Below are positions 52,503-62,502 of a stretch of 64,000 nucleotides of DNA, one piece after another (positions within the stretch are counted from its first letter, which is position 1; each line of letters opens with the position of its first letter). A program made the position numbers and the translations under genes. The stretch is from Alphaproteobacteria bacterium (GTDB lineage: Bacteria; Pseudomonadota; Alphaproteobacteria; Micavibrionales; Micavibrionaceae). The stretch lies in NCBI GenBank assembly GCA_023384135.1, contig JAHDXS010000002.1:434001-498000 (forward strand). The letters are read 5' to 3'. The notes beneath the pieces were generated by a model, which worked only from the letters and a program-made list of their open reading frames with translations, was not told the origin of the DNA and ran no database searches.

Positions 52503-53270
52503 TCAAGGGCTTTTCTTTTTATCGGTGCCCCGTCTGAGCTTTTCAATATTTCCGAGAAGCTCCTGCTCCCGCACTTGGTATTTTTCGTTACTGAAGACAA
52601 TTTTTCCATTGTCCATATCAACCCTGTAAAGTTTTGAATGAACAAAATAAAATTTTAAAAGTTCCTCATGCGCTGTTATAAGGCGATCCTCATTTTCTAT
52701 AAAATCCAGAAGCCCGTTCATATGTTCTTTTTCTAGATTTTTCCAGGCAGAGAACAGCCTGTCCTTGGTAGCCGCAGGCTTGTCTTCTAAAAGACCCTGA
52801 ACGACCTTTTCGGATTCTGCAAACACACTCAACAGGCGTTCGCTCTTTTTCCTGAGCATAGGGCCAATCTCGTCACGAAAAATGCGGTAACTCTGTTCGG
52901 CATTTTCCGTTCCGATAAGGTTATAGGGATTGATCGCCTCCTTGAGAATGCGCCGATCCTTCTTATACTGCGCCGTTTGCTTGGCCAGCCCCTTAAGAAA
53001 ACTATTAAGAAAAGCCTCAAAATCTTTTGCGAAAGCAACCTCAGGCGTCAGAGTCTCCGCAGACGGTTGGCTTTTATCGCTCTCAGGCGCGGCATCTTGG
53101 GAGTCCCCTTCATCAGCTTTGGGCGCCTCAGCTTGCACCGGGGGGCTGGTCGCTGGAAGAATCGGCGCATGACTGACACGACCAACATAAAAGGCTCCGG
53201 CCAGCAAAGCCGAAAGAGCCACGCCGCCTAATACGCCTAAAATAATTGCTCGGTTTTGGGAAGAAGCCAT
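52503..53270 (-). CDS. membrane-anchored helical protein
   Basis: 255 residues. N-terminal helix (AIILGVLGGVALSALLAGAF), a Pro/Ala/Glu-rich linker (about 40-75), then a long mostly helical region (FAKDFEAFLNSFLKGLAKQT, MLRKKSERLLSVFAESEKVV) ending in charged residues. Probably periplasmic. No family recognised. Confidence 0.75.
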   Translation of the reverse strand: MASSQNRAIILGVLGGVALSALLAGAFYVGRVSHAPILPATSPPVQAEAPKADEGDSQDAAPESDKSQPSAETLTPEVAFAKDFEAFLNSFLKGLAKQTAQYKKDRRILKEAINPYNLIGTENAEQSYRIFRDEIGPMLRKKSERLLSVFAESEKVVQGLLEDKPAATKDRLFSAWKNLEKEHMNGLLDFIENEDRLITAHEELLKFYFVHSKLYRVDMDNGKIVFSNEKYQVREQELLGNIEKLRRGTDKKKSP

Positions 53271-53573
53271 AGAAGCAATTTAAACGGATCATATGCTTTT
53301 TCAAGTGCGCAAAAATTAGCCTTCCGCGAAACTTTCCAACAAAAATAATCACAACTTTAAATACAAGCAAGCCTTTGCTTATTATAGAAAATAACAAGAA
53401 ACAACAAACTTATGCACATACTTTAGATAATAAAAGACCCATAAAATTGTTTATATCTTTTTAAGACTTGAAACATATTATTGTACATTACGCCATATCC
53501 TACGATGTTAGGGATACGGCTCTAGAAAAGAGATATTTTTTTTATTTTTATCACGAAAAGCAAGGAGGCTACC
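53271..53573. other. intergenic region before the pilus locus
   Basis: AT-rich leader between divergent genes. A hairpin TATCCTA/TAGGGATA (53496-53516, one bulge) lies in it. I see no clear -35/-10 pair. A strong AAGGAGG at 53562-53568 serves the first pilin gene. Confidence 0.5.
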
Positions 53574-54179
53574 GTGTCCATCAGAAAATTCAGGTTCTTG
53601 GCGCTGTCACTAACAGCATTATCTTTGGGCGCTGGCCTGTTGGCTCCTGCCTTTGCAACAGATGAAGATATCGACGCAACCATCGAAGCGCGTGCGGCGA
53701 TTGCGATCACCCCCGTGACGGACATGGATTTCGGCACGGTCGATTTCGCAGCCGTTCACTCCGGTACAATCACACTTGGCACGAACGGGACGGCCGCGCT
53801 CTCCGGTGCGACGGGCTTGGCCCTCTCCGGCGCGACGACAGCGGGCGTAGTCACCGTGACGGGCGACGGCGCCTCGACCGTTGACATCAGCTGCGAAACC
53901 GGCGGCGTACTGACCGACGGCGTTGCTGACAACACACTGACCTTGGGCGCAACAGAAATCGTGATCGGCGCGGGCGCGGCCTTCGGCGGCGGCACGGCAT
54001 GCGCGGGCCTCGGTGTAGCATCTCTGACAAACGACTTCAGCTCAACCGCCAACCCGACCATTCGGATGGGCGCATCGATCAACACCACCGCTGACGACAT
54101 CGACGGCACAGCAACATACGCCACCGATGGCGGCGGTGCGTCCGACGATCCGGTCACCCTGCGTATTACCTACCAATAA
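53574..54179 (+). CDS. DUF4402 pilin-like subunit 1
   Basis: 201 residues from GTG 53574 (AAGGAGG upstream). Signal peptide MSIRKFRFLALSLTALSLGA with cleavage after AFA. The Ig-like DUF4402 domain shows ITPVTDMDFGTVDFAAVHSG at its start and a Thr/Gly-rich beta-sandwich ending VTLRITYQ, the usual terminal strand for donor-strand exchange. Two Cys (ISCETGG, TACAGLG) can form the domain disulfide. Likely the major subunit, as the first gene after the strong ribosome site and followed by a terminator. Confidence 0.88.
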   Translation: MSIRKFRFLALSLTALSLGAGLLAPAFATDEDIDATIEARAAIAITPVTDMDFGTVDFAAVHSGTITLGTNGTAALSGATGLALSGATTAGVVTVTGDGASTVDISCETGGVLTDGVADNTLTLGATEIVIGAGAAFGGGTACAGLGVASLTNDFSSTANPTIRMGASINTTADDIDGTATYATDGGGASDDPVTLRITYQ

Positions 54180-54201
54180 AATACGCAAATCGAACAACAA
54201 A

Positions 54202-54232
54202 AACCCCGCGCAAATTCAGCGCGGGTTTTTTT
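54202..54232 (+). terminator. intrinsic terminator after pilin 1
   Basis: CCCGCGC (54205-54211), 7-base loop, GCGCGGG (54219-54225), then seven T. It would make the first pilin more abundant than the downstream genes. Confidence 0.92.
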
Positions 54233-54274
54233 CTGGCTGTTCCTTTCGCACGGCAACGCTGCTATAGTCCCGAC

Positions 54275-54832
54275 ATGATCATACGATGGCGCGACATAGC
54301 TGTGTTTTTGACAGTATTCTTGTGCTTCACAGGCACAAACCCGGCGCAGGCGCAAATAACTTTGAACAAAAATTCGGATATGCATTTCGGTAAGGTGGAA
54401 TATTCATCGGCGCATAACGGCGCGGTTCGTTTGGGAACCAACGGAAATATAAACGTGATCGGCTCGGGGCTGGTCTATGTATCGGGCGGCGCGGCCGCCA
54501 GCATCTCCGTAACCGCAAGCAACAGCGACGTGATCGAGATCAAATGCGACACCACGGGCACGCTGACCCCCAACGGCGGCGGGAGCGAGTTGACCATCGA
54601 AAACACCGAGGTCGCGATCAACAGCGGCACCTCCTTCGGCTCCGGGCAGGAATGTCACGGCACGGGCGGCGCAGACCAGCCTGCAACCACCGTAGACCTT
54701 TCAGTAACTTCGAACCCGACAATCCTTATCGGCGGCGAGGTCGTAATCCCCGCCAACGAACTCTCCGCCCTCGAATATTCCACCGGAAACGCGGGCGGAT
54801 CGCCAATTACGCTCAGCGTCACATTCCAGTAA
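54275..54832 (+). CDS. DUF4402 pilin-like subunit 2
   Basis: 185 residues. Signal peptide (IAVFLTVFLCFTGTNPAQAQ) then the same fold as subunit 1: SDMHFGKVEYSSAHNGAVRL at the start, two Cys (IKCDTTG, ECHGTGG), and a terminal ITLSVTFQ strand. No clear ribosome site. It may be a minor or tip subunit, since it follows a terminator. Confidence 0.85.
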   Translation: MIIRWRDIAVFLTVFLCFTGTNPAQAQITLNKNSDMHFGKVEYSSAHNGAVRLGTNGNINVIGSGLVYVSGGAAASISVTASNSDVIEIKCDTTGTLTPNGGGSELTIENTEVAINSGTSFGSGQECHGTGGADQPATTVDLSVTSNPTILIGGEVVIPANELSALEYSTGNAGGSPITLSVTFQ

Positions 54833-54880
54833 CGCAAACAGGCATGACCCTTTTCAAGAAATGAAAAACAGGAAGAAACG

Positions 54881-55714
54881 ATGAAAACCTCTCTACGCAA
54901 GCACCTTACAAAAACGCTTTTTCTGACTTTGATAGTCCTGATCGTCATAAACGCCCCGGTCATGGCGGCGGAAATCCTGTTCGTCAGCCCGACCCGCGTC
55001 CACCTGAACGACAAACACAAAGTCGGCGTCATGAACGTGACAAACACATCGGATATCACGCGCCACTACACCATCAGCATGGAAAACATCATAATGACCC
55101 CCGAGGGTGTGACCTCCGAAGTCGAGAATTTCGAATACTCCGCCAAGCGCATGCTTCGCTTTGTGCCGCGCTCCGTAACCTTGGCGCCAGGAGAGCGACA
55201 AACGATCCGTATCCAGTCGCGTATCGGGCCGGACGTCCCCGAAGGCGATTACCACGTCCACATCCACTTTCTTGAAGACGCCACCAAGCGAGAAAAGCCG
55301 GGAGTTGGCGCCGATGGTAAAGGCGCGGCAATTATGGCGCCCTTATCCTACTCCACCCTTATTCCCATAATCGTATCGCATGGAACCGTAACGGCCAACC
55401 TCGACATGACCGACGTGAAAGTTCAAAAAGCCGCCGATGGTCAGAAATACAGCGTCTCCATGATGCTCCACCGAAGCGGAAACGGACAGGGAACCGCGCA
55501 TATTGAAACCATCCTCACCGGCAGCGGCAAGGACAGCGTTCCCACGCCGCGCCGCACCGCCTACATCTACAGAGAGCTCGACGCGCGTAAATACGCATAC
55601 GAGTTTCCAGTAAGCGAAGCCACACAAGGCCAGAAAACGATCAAAATCCGCTTGTTCGATAACGCCTCTGAAAAAGCGGGGCCCGTTAAGGAAATAGACC
55701 TCCCGTTGCCGTAA
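54881..55714 (+). CDS. PapD-like periplasmic pilus chaperone
   Basis: 277 residues. Signal peptide cleaved after VMA. Ig-like chaperone domain: LFVSPTRVHLNDKHKVGVMN, LRFVPRSVTLAPGERQTIRI (G1 strand with conserved RxxP), and DVPEGDYHVHIHFLEDATKR. It holds the DUF4402 subunits and delivers them to the usher. Follows the second pilin by 48 bases. Confidence 0.9.
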   Translation: MKTSLRKHLTKTLFLTLIVLIVINAPVMAAEILFVSPTRVHLNDKHKVGVMNVTNTSDITRHYTISMENIIMTPEGVTSEVENFEYSAKRMLRFVPRSVTLAPGERQTIRIQSRIGPDVPEGDYHVHIHFLEDATKREKPGVGADGKGAAIMAPLSYSTLIPIIVSHGTVTANLDMTDVKVQKAADGQKYSVSMMLHRSGNGQGTAHIETILTGSGKDSVPTPRRTAYIYRELDARKYAYEFPVSEATQGQKTIKIRLFDNASEKAGPVKEIDLPLP

Positions 55715-55764
55715 TCCCCCGCTAAAAAAAACCGCCGCGCCTAAAGACTCAGACTTTGTGTTGT

Positions 55765-55788
55765 GGTAACGTTGCCAATACGTTAACC
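55765..55788. promoter_or_regulatory. inverted repeat before the usher gene
   Basis: GGTAACGT (55765-55772) and ACGTTAACC (55780-55788) are complementary apart from one bulged base. Located between the chaperone stop and usher start; could be a hairpin or an operator. Confidence 0.35.
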
Positions 55789-55798
55789 GAAAAACATA

Positions 55799-58700
55799 AT
55801 GTTCCGCATGAGTAAAAGGGTAGTCACCGCTTTCCTTTGCTCGCTCGCATTGATTTTATGCTGGGAACCGCTTGCGGCCCGGGCCGAGGATACGCGCACA
55901 AAGTTTATAGAACGCGCGGAAAGCGAATTTCTGATCCTCGGTGCGAAAATTAATGGGTACGAGAGGGAAGAAGGCATGACAGCCTACCTTCCCGAAGGAA
56001 AGTCTCACGAACACGTCCTGGTCCCCTTGGGCGCGATTTGCGCTGCCCTGTCCTACAACATCACGGTCAGCCCGGGCGAAGGCATCGCCGAAGGTTGGTT
56101 TTCCGAGGAAAAAAACACCTTCCAGCTCAACATTCCCAATGCCAGTGTTTACGTAAAATCAAGAAAACTTCCGCTTGAACCTGACGCCGCCGAACTGCAT
56201 GTCGATGATATCTACGTAACCGCCGGAAAAATGGAAGAATGGTTCGGGGTGGACGTTTCGCTGGATATGAATGCCCTGCTTCTGGTCATAGAGTCAGAGC
56301 GCGAACTGCCCTTTGAAGACAAACTGCAGCGCCTCAAGAACGCGAAAGCCCTCTCCGGCCCTAAAGCCGAACCGGAGGATCTATTCAAGGACGCCTTCTT
56401 CATCCCCTACGAAATGGCCAGCCTCCCCTCCTTCGTCCTTGGCGACAGCGTAACGGCTTCAAGGAACGCTTCTGGAACCACGATCAACAACCTCTTCAAC
56501 CTTCAGGCCAACTTGGACCTGATGATGATGGAAACGAGCTTTAACCTCTCCCACAAGTACGACAGCAAAGGCCCCGACGAGATCACCTCAGCGCGCCTGA
56601 CGTTCAAACGGCGCGACCCCGCGCGGGAACTTTTGGGCCCAGTGAGCGCGGGAAAGATCGAAATCGGCGACACAAGGTTTCCCTCGGTCCCGCTATTGGT
56701 GGGCACACAATCGGGCGCAGGCATTCTGGTCTCGTCCGACCCGGAGCTAGGCTTCAAATACGCCAGCAATTCCGAAGACTACGTCCTCGAAGGCGACGCC
56801 CCGGTCGGCTGGGATGCCGAACTCTACAGAAACGGCCACTACTCGGGCTTCCAACAAATCGGCGATGATGGTCGATTCCTTTTTGAAAATCTGGATCTCA
56901 CCGGAGGCTACAATCTCTTTACCATCGTTCTTTATGGGCCGGAGGGCCAGAAAAAGACCATCACGCGCGAAGTGTATCAAGGCCCCACCATGCTGAATGA
57001 CGGGGAACTGACCTACGACGTGGCCGTGGGCTTGCCGGAATCAGACTTCCTCCCGATCGCCGAGAACAGCGAGAGCAACAGTAATTTCGGCGCAAGCGGT
57101 CAGGTCTATTACGGCGTCAGCGATTTCCTGACCGTGGGCGGAAGTGTCTATACCGGCCCGCAGGAGGACGAACAGACCACCGGCGCCACCCTATCCGCCG
57201 TAACTTCTGTATTGGGTATGAACTTCCAGACACAGGTCATGGCCGCCAATGATTCCCGCCGCGCCTATGAATTCGCCGCCCGCGCCCGCCCGCTTGGGTT
57301 CAACATGTCCTTCTCCCATATCCGCTATCAGAATTTCGAGGAAGACGATCAGGAAATCAGCCAGGAAGACACGGCCTCTATTTCAAGAAACATCGGCCGC
57401 GTCAGCGTCAGTTTTCAGGCCAAGAAAAAAGACTATGTGGAGCGTGAGGATGAGATCGAACTCGAAAACAACGTGTCGGCCACGCTCTTGGGAACAAAAT
57501 TCACGAACAAACTGACCAAAACCTACAATAAAAGCCGCTCCCGTGACGATTTCGACGGGGAACTCAGCATCCTCAAAACCGTCGCCGACATCCGCTTCCG
57601 GGGAAGCCTCAACTACGACCTCGCCCCGGACGCGCAGGATACGCTCCGGCTCGCCAGCCTCTCGGCACAGAAAAACTTCCGCGACAAAAGCTCCCTGCGC
57701 CTGAACTCCAGCTATAATTTCGATGCTGAAATCACCGCGGGCGATTTCCGGTACACAAGGGACTTCGGCGCGTTCTCGCTAGACTTCACGGGTTCGGCGG
57801 ATACAGAAGACAATTACACCGCGGGCATCGGTGTGCGCACATCCCTTCAGCCCCGCGGTAGCCGCGGGAAATACGGCTTCATCGAGCCCGACAAGGGCAG
57901 CCAAGCCACGCTCGGCATCCGCCCCTATCTGGATAAGAACGACAACAGCAAGTACGATCCAGACTTCGACGAAACCGTTCAGGACATCGAATTCTCCGCG
58001 AGCACGGGCAACGCGAAAGCTACAACGGACGAGGAGGGCATAGCCTGGCTTCACGGCATGGTCGAAACGCCAACCCGCATTTCGGTGAACAACGAGACGA
58101 TTTCCAGCATCTACATGATGCCCAAGCAGCAGAAATATACCGTCATCCCGCGCCAGGGCTCCAATGCCGTGATCGACTTCCCCTTTAAGATGCTGGGCGA
58201 AATCGACGGCTTCGTGACCGATGCCTCGCCGGAACGCACCCCCCTGCGCTCGGTACCTGTCCGCTTGATCGACTTGCAAACACAAAAACAGGTCTCGGAA
58301 ATGGAAAGCGAACACGATGGATACTACGTGTTCTCCGCCCTGCCCCTAGGAAAATACAAGATCATAGCCAGTGGCGGCTGGTTCGAGGAAGAGGCGGCGG
58401 ACACCGCAAGCCGCATTGTCGAACTCACGCATCAGGAACCCAGCGTGATCGACGCCAATCTGGAACTCTCCCAAAGCGCCGAACTCATGGCCTACTCAGA
58501 GGAGCCGCCGGACACGCCAGAACTGGACGAGCGCGAACCCGGGCCGATTCTCCCGGCTGTCCCGGTCGCTCCCGTGGCGAACGGCGAGAGCCTCGAACCC
58601 AAACCCCTGAAACCCGAAGACATGCGGCTTGAAGACATACAGCCCGAGGCAGGCCCGGCCGAAACGGAAAAGCCCGTTAAGGAAACACACAAAGATGAGG

Positions 58701-58954
58701 CCTTCATCCACATCGGTTCACTGGAAAACGTGGCGCAAGCGACCTCGGAATGGGAAAGAATGAAAACGCGCCACCCCGCCCTGATCGGCCCCTACCAAAA
58801 GCACACGAAGGAAACACTCGTAAAAGGCAAAAAATACGTCCGCCTCTACGCCGGGCCCATGAACGCGAGGGAATCCGCGCAAATCTGCGCCGCGCTGGCC
58901 GCCGCCAAAGCCCCTGGCGGCTGCGTACCGATTAAGACTGCCCAGATCGAATAA
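55799..58954 (+). CDS. TcfC-like outer membrane usher with C-terminal SPOR domain
   Basis: 1051 residues; start at ATG 55799 (55808 also possible). Signal peptide (VVTAFLCSLALILCWEPLAA). Residues about 45-170 form a small N-terminal domain, 195-780 the usher barrel and plug (APVGWDAELYRNGHYSGFQQ and YNLFTIVLYGPEGQKKTITR are classic), about 700-870 a carboxypeptidase-regulatory-like and C-terminal part (EIDGFVTDASPERTPLRSVP). A Pro/Glu-rich linker follows (about 895-960). The last 80 residues are a SPOR domain: EAFIHIGSLENVAQATSEWE and KYVRLYAGPMNARESAQICA. SPOR binds glycan strands without peptide stems. Usher-SPOR fusion is unusual. Confidence 0.87.
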   Translation: MFRMSKRVVTAFLCSLALILCWEPLAARAEDTRTKFIERAESEFLILGAKINGYEREEGMTAYLPEGKSHEHVLVPLGAICAALSYNITVSPGEGIAEGWFSEEKNTFQLNIPNASVYVKSRKLPLEPDAAELHVDDIYVTAGKMEEWFGVDVSLDMNALLLVIESERELPFEDKLQRLKNAKALSGPKAEPEDLFKDAFFIPYEMASLPSFVLGDSVTASRNASGTTINNLFNLQANLDLMMMETSFNLSHKYDSKGPDEITSARLTFKRRDPARELLGPVSAGKIEIGDTRFPSVPLLVGTQSGAGILVSSDPELGFKYASNSEDYVLEGDAPVGWDAELYRNGHYSGFQQIGDDGRFLFENLDLTGGYNLFTIVLYGPEGQKKTITREVYQGPTMLNDGELTYDVAVGLPESDFLPIAENSESNSNFGASGQVYYGVSDFLTVGGSVYTGPQEDEQTTGATLSAVTSVLGMNFQTQVMAANDSRRAYEFAARARPLGFNMSFSHIRYQNFEEDDQEISQEDTASISRNIGRVSVSFQAKKKDYVEREDEIELENNVSATLLGTKFTNKLTKTYNKSRSRDDFDGELSILKTVADIRFRGSLNYDLAPDAQDTLRLASLSAQKNFRDKSSLRLNSSYNFDAEITAGDFRYTRDFGAFSLDFTGSADTEDNYTAGIGVRTSLQPRGSRGKYGFIEPDKGSQATLGIRPYLDKNDNSKYDPDFDETVQDIEFSASTGNAKATTDEEGIAWLHGMVETPTRISVNNETISSIYMMPKQQKYTVIPRQGSNAVIDFPFKMLGEIDGFVTDASPERTPLRSVPVRLIDLQTQKQVSEMESEHDGYYVFSALPLGKYKIIASGGWFEEEAADTASRIVELTHQEPSVIDANLELSQSAELMAYSEEPPDTPELDEREPGPILPAVPVAPVANGESLEPKPLKPEDMRLEDIQPEAGPAETEKPVKETHKDEAFIHIGSLENVAQATSEWERMKTRHPALIGPYQKHTKETLVKGKKYVRLYAGPMNARESAQICAALAAAKAPGGCVPIKTAQIE

Positions 58955-59047
58955 CGGCAGAAACAAGGCTATGAAAAATATTTTTCTTCCAAATTATTCA
59001 GTACTTTAATACTTTGAGGCGGAACTGAATGAGCAAAGGCCCCGTTC

Positions 59048-59566
59048 ATGGATAAATCCTGGACCGAAATTCTCGAAGTGATGAGCTACGTCGTGCAAAT
59101 CGTGGGTCTGCCCGGCGCGATCTACCTGTTCCTGATGGAACAGGCGAAGGAGCGCCTCGCCGAACAGCAGGAAATCGACGGCCAGCTCAAGGAACAATAC
59201 AACCACATCCTCGATAATCTGATCGAACACCCGGAATTGGATCACCACGAAGCGCCTCTGACGGGCGATCAGGCGAAACAGCAACAAAGGATCTATCAAG
59301 AATTGATAAGCTGCTTCGAGACCGCCTTCATCCGACTTTACGGGCGCAAGAACGCTAGCCTCGGAAGAATGTGGAATTCCTGGCAGGACGGCATCGACGA
59401 ATGGCTGCGCGAACCGAATTTCTCGACCTCCCTGCCTAAGCTTCTGGTGGGCGAGGACGAGCATTTCGCGGAATACATGCTGCAACGGAGCGAGGAAATC
59501 AAGGTCGCAGCGGCCAGCACCCGCCCGGCCCACGACGACGCCCCTGAAGGCCCTGCACTGCCCTAA
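59048..59566 (+). CDS. hypothetical membrane-associated protein
   Basis: 172 residues. One hydrophobic helix near the start (MSYVVQIVGLPGAIYLFLME) then a charged helical region (KERLAEQQEIDGQLKEQYNH, RIYQELISCFETAFIRLYGR) and an acidic Pro-rich tail. Cytoplasmic domain likely. It follows the usher by 93 bases; whether it belongs to the pilus locus is unclear. Confidence 0.7.
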   Translation: MDKSWTEILEVMSYVVQIVGLPGAIYLFLMEQAKERLAEQQEIDGQLKEQYNHILDNLIEHPELDHHEAPLTGDQAKQQQRIYQELISCFETAFIRLYGRKNASLGRMWNSWQDGIDEWLREPNFSTSLPKLLVGEDEHFAEYMLQRSEEIKVAAASTRPAHDDAPEGPALP

Positions 59567-59775
59567 ACCAGCCTCGATCCCGCCCCGTTGAAAGCAAGCT
59601 CGAAACATGAACGACAAATGATCGCAGAAGCCGCTTTCGGCTTCCTTGATATTGAGATTCCTCTTTTTCTTATTTTGGACGTTTCCAGGAGAATTCAACA
59701 GGGGACGTAAAAGGACAAAAACCTTCAAAGAGAACGCCGCCCGGGTAAACACTATACAAAAAGTGCGCTTGATGT

Positions 59776-59796
59776 TATAATTTAGTGAGTGCTAAA
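59776..59796 (+). promoter_or_regulatory. candidate MntR operator over the -10 box
   Basis: TATAAT (59776-59781) is a perfect -10 box. TTTAGTGAGTGCTAAA (59781-59796) is a near-palindrome (TTTAG...CTAAA) directly downstream. Such a site, 59 bases before the Mn transporter, fits repression by the MntR-like gene at the end of the operon. Confidence 0.6.
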
Positions 59797-59854
59797 AAAT
59801 TGATGGCCTGCTAAACATATTTGCAACGCCGAAAGCTAAAGGAGCTAAGCCAAC

Positions 59855-60775
59855 GTGCGAATAACAGCTTTTAGAAAAGGCCTGACCGCCATAGCCCTGC
59901 TGGCGACACTTGGACTGTCGTGCGGGCAAGTCGTGGCAGCAGAAAAATTTAAAGCCGTGACAACCTTTACGGTTATTGCTGATATTGCGCGTAATGTGGC
60001 GGGGGATGCCGCGATCGTCGAATCGATTACAAGGCCGGGTGCGGAAATTCATGATTACCAGCCCACACCGCAAGATATCCTGAGAGCACAAAGTGCCGAT
60101 ATTATTTTCTCGAACGGGCTGAACCTTGAACGTTGGTTTGAAAGATTCCTACAAGACGTCAAAGACAGGCCGAACGTTATCGTGTCTGAAGGCGTCGAAC
60201 CACTATCGATCTATGAAGGACCATACTCTGGCAAACCCAACCCGCATGCTTGGATGTCATTGGAAAACGCCACGATTTATGTTGAAAACATCCGCAAAGC
60301 CTTCGTTGAAAAAGATCCCGAAAACGCAGAGACCTATAACACCAATGCAAGAATTTACACCGAGAACATTCAGAATCTTCGAACGAGCTTAGCTGACTCC
60401 TTGCGCAATATCCCGGAGGATAAGCGTTATCTTGTAACGAGTGAAGGCGCCTTTAGCTATCTGGCAAAGGATTTGAGAATGAAGGAAGTCTATCTCTGGC
60501 CTATAAACGCCGACCAGCAAGGCACGCCGCAGCAGGTAAAAAAGGTCATCGACCTCGTCCGTAAAAACAACATCCCTGTTGTTTTCAGTGAGAGCACGAT
60601 TTCGGATAAACCCGCAAGGCAGGTTGCCGCGGAAACGGGCGCTGTGTATGGGGGCGTGCTTTACGTTGATTCCTTAAGCGAACCCGACGGCAAAGTACCC
60701 ACGTATCTTGATCTTCTGCAGGTTACAACGGGCACGATTGCGATTGGCTTTAAAGAAGCTCTGGAGAGGCCTTAA
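59855..60775 (+). CDS. manganese/zinc ABC transporter substrate-binding protein (SitA/MntC type)
   Basis: 306 residues from GTG 59855 (AAAGGAG upstream). Signal peptide ITAFRKGLTAIALLATLGLS, cleaved near VVA. Metal ligands of cluster A-I proteins: His in AEIHDYQPTPQD, His in PNPHAWMSLEN, Glu in TSEGAFSYLAK, Asp in VLYVDSLSEPDG. The His2-Glu-Asp set favours Mn. SENSTI-like SESTISDKPARQVAAETGA is typical of SitA. Confidence 0.93.
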   Translation: MRITAFRKGLTAIALLATLGLSCGQVVAAEKFKAVTTFTVIADIARNVAGDAAIVESITRPGAEIHDYQPTPQDILRAQSADIIFSNGLNLERWFERFLQDVKDRPNVIVSEGVEPLSIYEGPYSGKPNPHAWMSLENATIYVENIRKAFVEKDPENAETYNTNARIYTENIQNLRTSLADSLRNIPEDKRYLVTSEGAFSYLAKDLRMKEVYLWPINADQQGTPQQVKKVIDLVRKNNIPVVFSESTISDKPARQVAAETGAVYGGVLYVDSLSEPDGKVPTYLDLLQVTTGTIAIGFKEALERP

Positions 60776-61639
60776 GTGAGCGCCTTTATTGAACTTAAGA
60801 ATGTAGGCGTAACCTATCCGAACGGTCACACCGCTCTTGCGGGAGTCAGCGCCAAACTGCATATCGGCACAATCTGCGGCCTTGTGGGAGTGAACGGCGC
60901 CGGAAAATCCACGCTGTTCAAGGCCATAATGGGGTTTATAGCGCCGACAACCGGGAGTGTTGAAATCACAGGGCAAAGCGTCCGACAGGCCCTGAAAAGG
61001 AATATGGTTTCCTATGTTCCGCAAACCGAAGAAGTAGACTGGAATTTTCCAGTTCTCGTCGAAGACGTGGTCATGATGGGTCGATACGGACATATGGGCT
61101 TCCTGCGTCGCCCATCCATGGCGGACAGGCAAGCTGTCGATGAAGCCCTAGAGCGCGTAAACTTGAGCGCCTATAAAAAACGCCAGATCGGAGAACTCAG
61201 CGGCGGACAGAAAAAACGCGTCTTTGTGGCCCGCGCCCTTGCACAGGGCGGCAAGATCATTTTGCTCGACGAGCCGTTCACAGGCGTGGATTTTAAAACG
61301 GAAGACTCTCTGATAGCGCTCTTTCGGGCTCTGGCCGCCGAGGGGCGTTTAATTTTAGTTTCCACCCACAATCTTGGAAGCGTGCCGTATTTCTGCGACG
61401 AAGTTATGATCGTTAACAGAAGTCTTTTGGCTTACGGCCCCGTCGAAAGCACCTTCACACAAGAAAATCTAAGCCAGGCGTTTGGCGGAAAGCTACGCCA
61501 TCATCAAATTGTGGGTACCGACCTGCACGATGACGCAGATTCGCGCAGCGTTACTGTTTTGACCGATGATGAGCGCGCGCTTGTATTTTATGGCGAACAA
61601 AGCGCTCAGAAAATCACAAAGCATGAAGGCAAGGAATGA
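60776..61639 (+). CDS. manganese ABC transporter ATPase
   Basis: 287 residues, GTG start one base after the upstream stop. Walker [16 protein letters not shown]-loop [13 protein letters not shown], signature [20 protein letters not shown] and Walker [13 protein letters not shown]. The GENGVDWNFPV-type start of the Q-loop region is typical of Mn/Fe cluster ATPases such as SitB. Followed with 4-base overlap by the first permease. Confidence 0.95.
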   Translation: MSAFIELKNVGVTYPNGHTALAGVSAKLHIGTICGLVGVNGAGKSTLFKAIMGFIAPTTGSVEITGQSVRQALKRNMVSYVPQTEEVDWNFPVLVEDVVMMGRYGHMGFLRRPSMADRQAVDEALERVNLSAYKKRQIGELSGGQKKRVFVARALAQGGKIILLDEPFTGVDFKTEDSLIALFRALAAEGRLILVSTHNLGSVPYFCDEVMIVNRSLLAYGPVESTFTQENLSQAFGGKLRHHQIVGTDLHDDADSRSVTVLTDDERALVFYGEQSAQKITKHEGKE

Positions 61640-62502
61640 TTGAATATCTGCTTGAGCCTTTTAGCTATAATTTTATGTTCAAGGCCATATGGGTTTGCGC
61701 TTTGGTTGGCGGCACATGCGCATTTCTTTCGTCTTACTTGATTCTCAAGGGCTGGTCGCTGATGGGGGATGCCTTGGCGCACTCCATCGTGCCGGGCGTT
61801 GCCTTGGCTTACATACTCGGGCTCCCTTACTCGATCGGAGCGTTTTTTTCGGGCCTGATGGCGGCGTTCGGCATGGCCATGGTGAAGCGGCAAAGCAAAC
61901 TACGCGAAGACACAATCATTGGGCTGGTTTTTACAGCCTTCTTTGCCGTTGGCCTGCTCCTTGTCTCCATAAACCCCACATCCGTCAATATTCAGGGAAT
62001 TATTTTGGGGAACATCCTGGCAATCTCTGACTTCGACCTTATACAGGTTGTCATTATATCCCTCATCTGTTTGGTCGTCCTGACACTGAAATGGAAAGAT
62101 TTTTTAGCAGTCTTTTTTGATGAGAACCACGCACGCAGCATCGGCCTGCCTGTACAGACGCTCCAAATCGTCTTTTTTACGATCCTCAGCGCCGCAACGG
62201 TCGCCGCACTGCAAACTGTAGGGGCTTGTCTTGTGATAGCCATGGTGGTTACACCCGGCGCAACGGCCTATCTGTTGACCGACAGATTCGGGAGATTGAT
62301 TGTATTGGCCGTTCTTCTGGGCAGTACCATAAGTGCCCTGGGCGCATATCTGAGTTATTTTCTAAATACCAATCCCGGCGGATTGATCGTCACCATGCAA
62401 ACTTTGGTCTTTATGCTCGCGTTCTTTCTGGCGCCAAAGCACGGATTATTAAAGACAAGGCGCACGATCGAGCGCCTGAAAAAAGAGGGCGCGCATGGAT
62501 AG
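61636..62502 (+). CDS. manganese ABC transporter permease 1
   Basis: 288 residues, about eight helices, family ABC-3. [20 protein letters not shown] and [20 protein letters not shown] are typical. A late [20 protein letters not shown] marks the channel. It pairs with the next gene as a heterodimer, as in SitC-SitD. Confidence 0.94.
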   Translation: MIEYLLEPFSYNFMFKAIWVCALVGGTCAFLSSYLILKGWSLMGDALAHSIVPGVALAYILGLPYSIGAFFSGLMAAFGMAMVKRQSKLREDTIIGLVFTAFFAVGLLLVSINPTSVNIQGIILGNILAISDFDLIQVVIISLICLVVLTLKWKDFLAVFFDENHARSIGLPVQTLQIVFFTILSAATVAALQTVGACLVIAMVVTPGATAYLLTDRFGRLIVLAVLLGSTISALGAYLSYFLNTNPGGLIVTMQTLVFMLAFFLAPKHGLLKTRRTIERLKKEGAHG

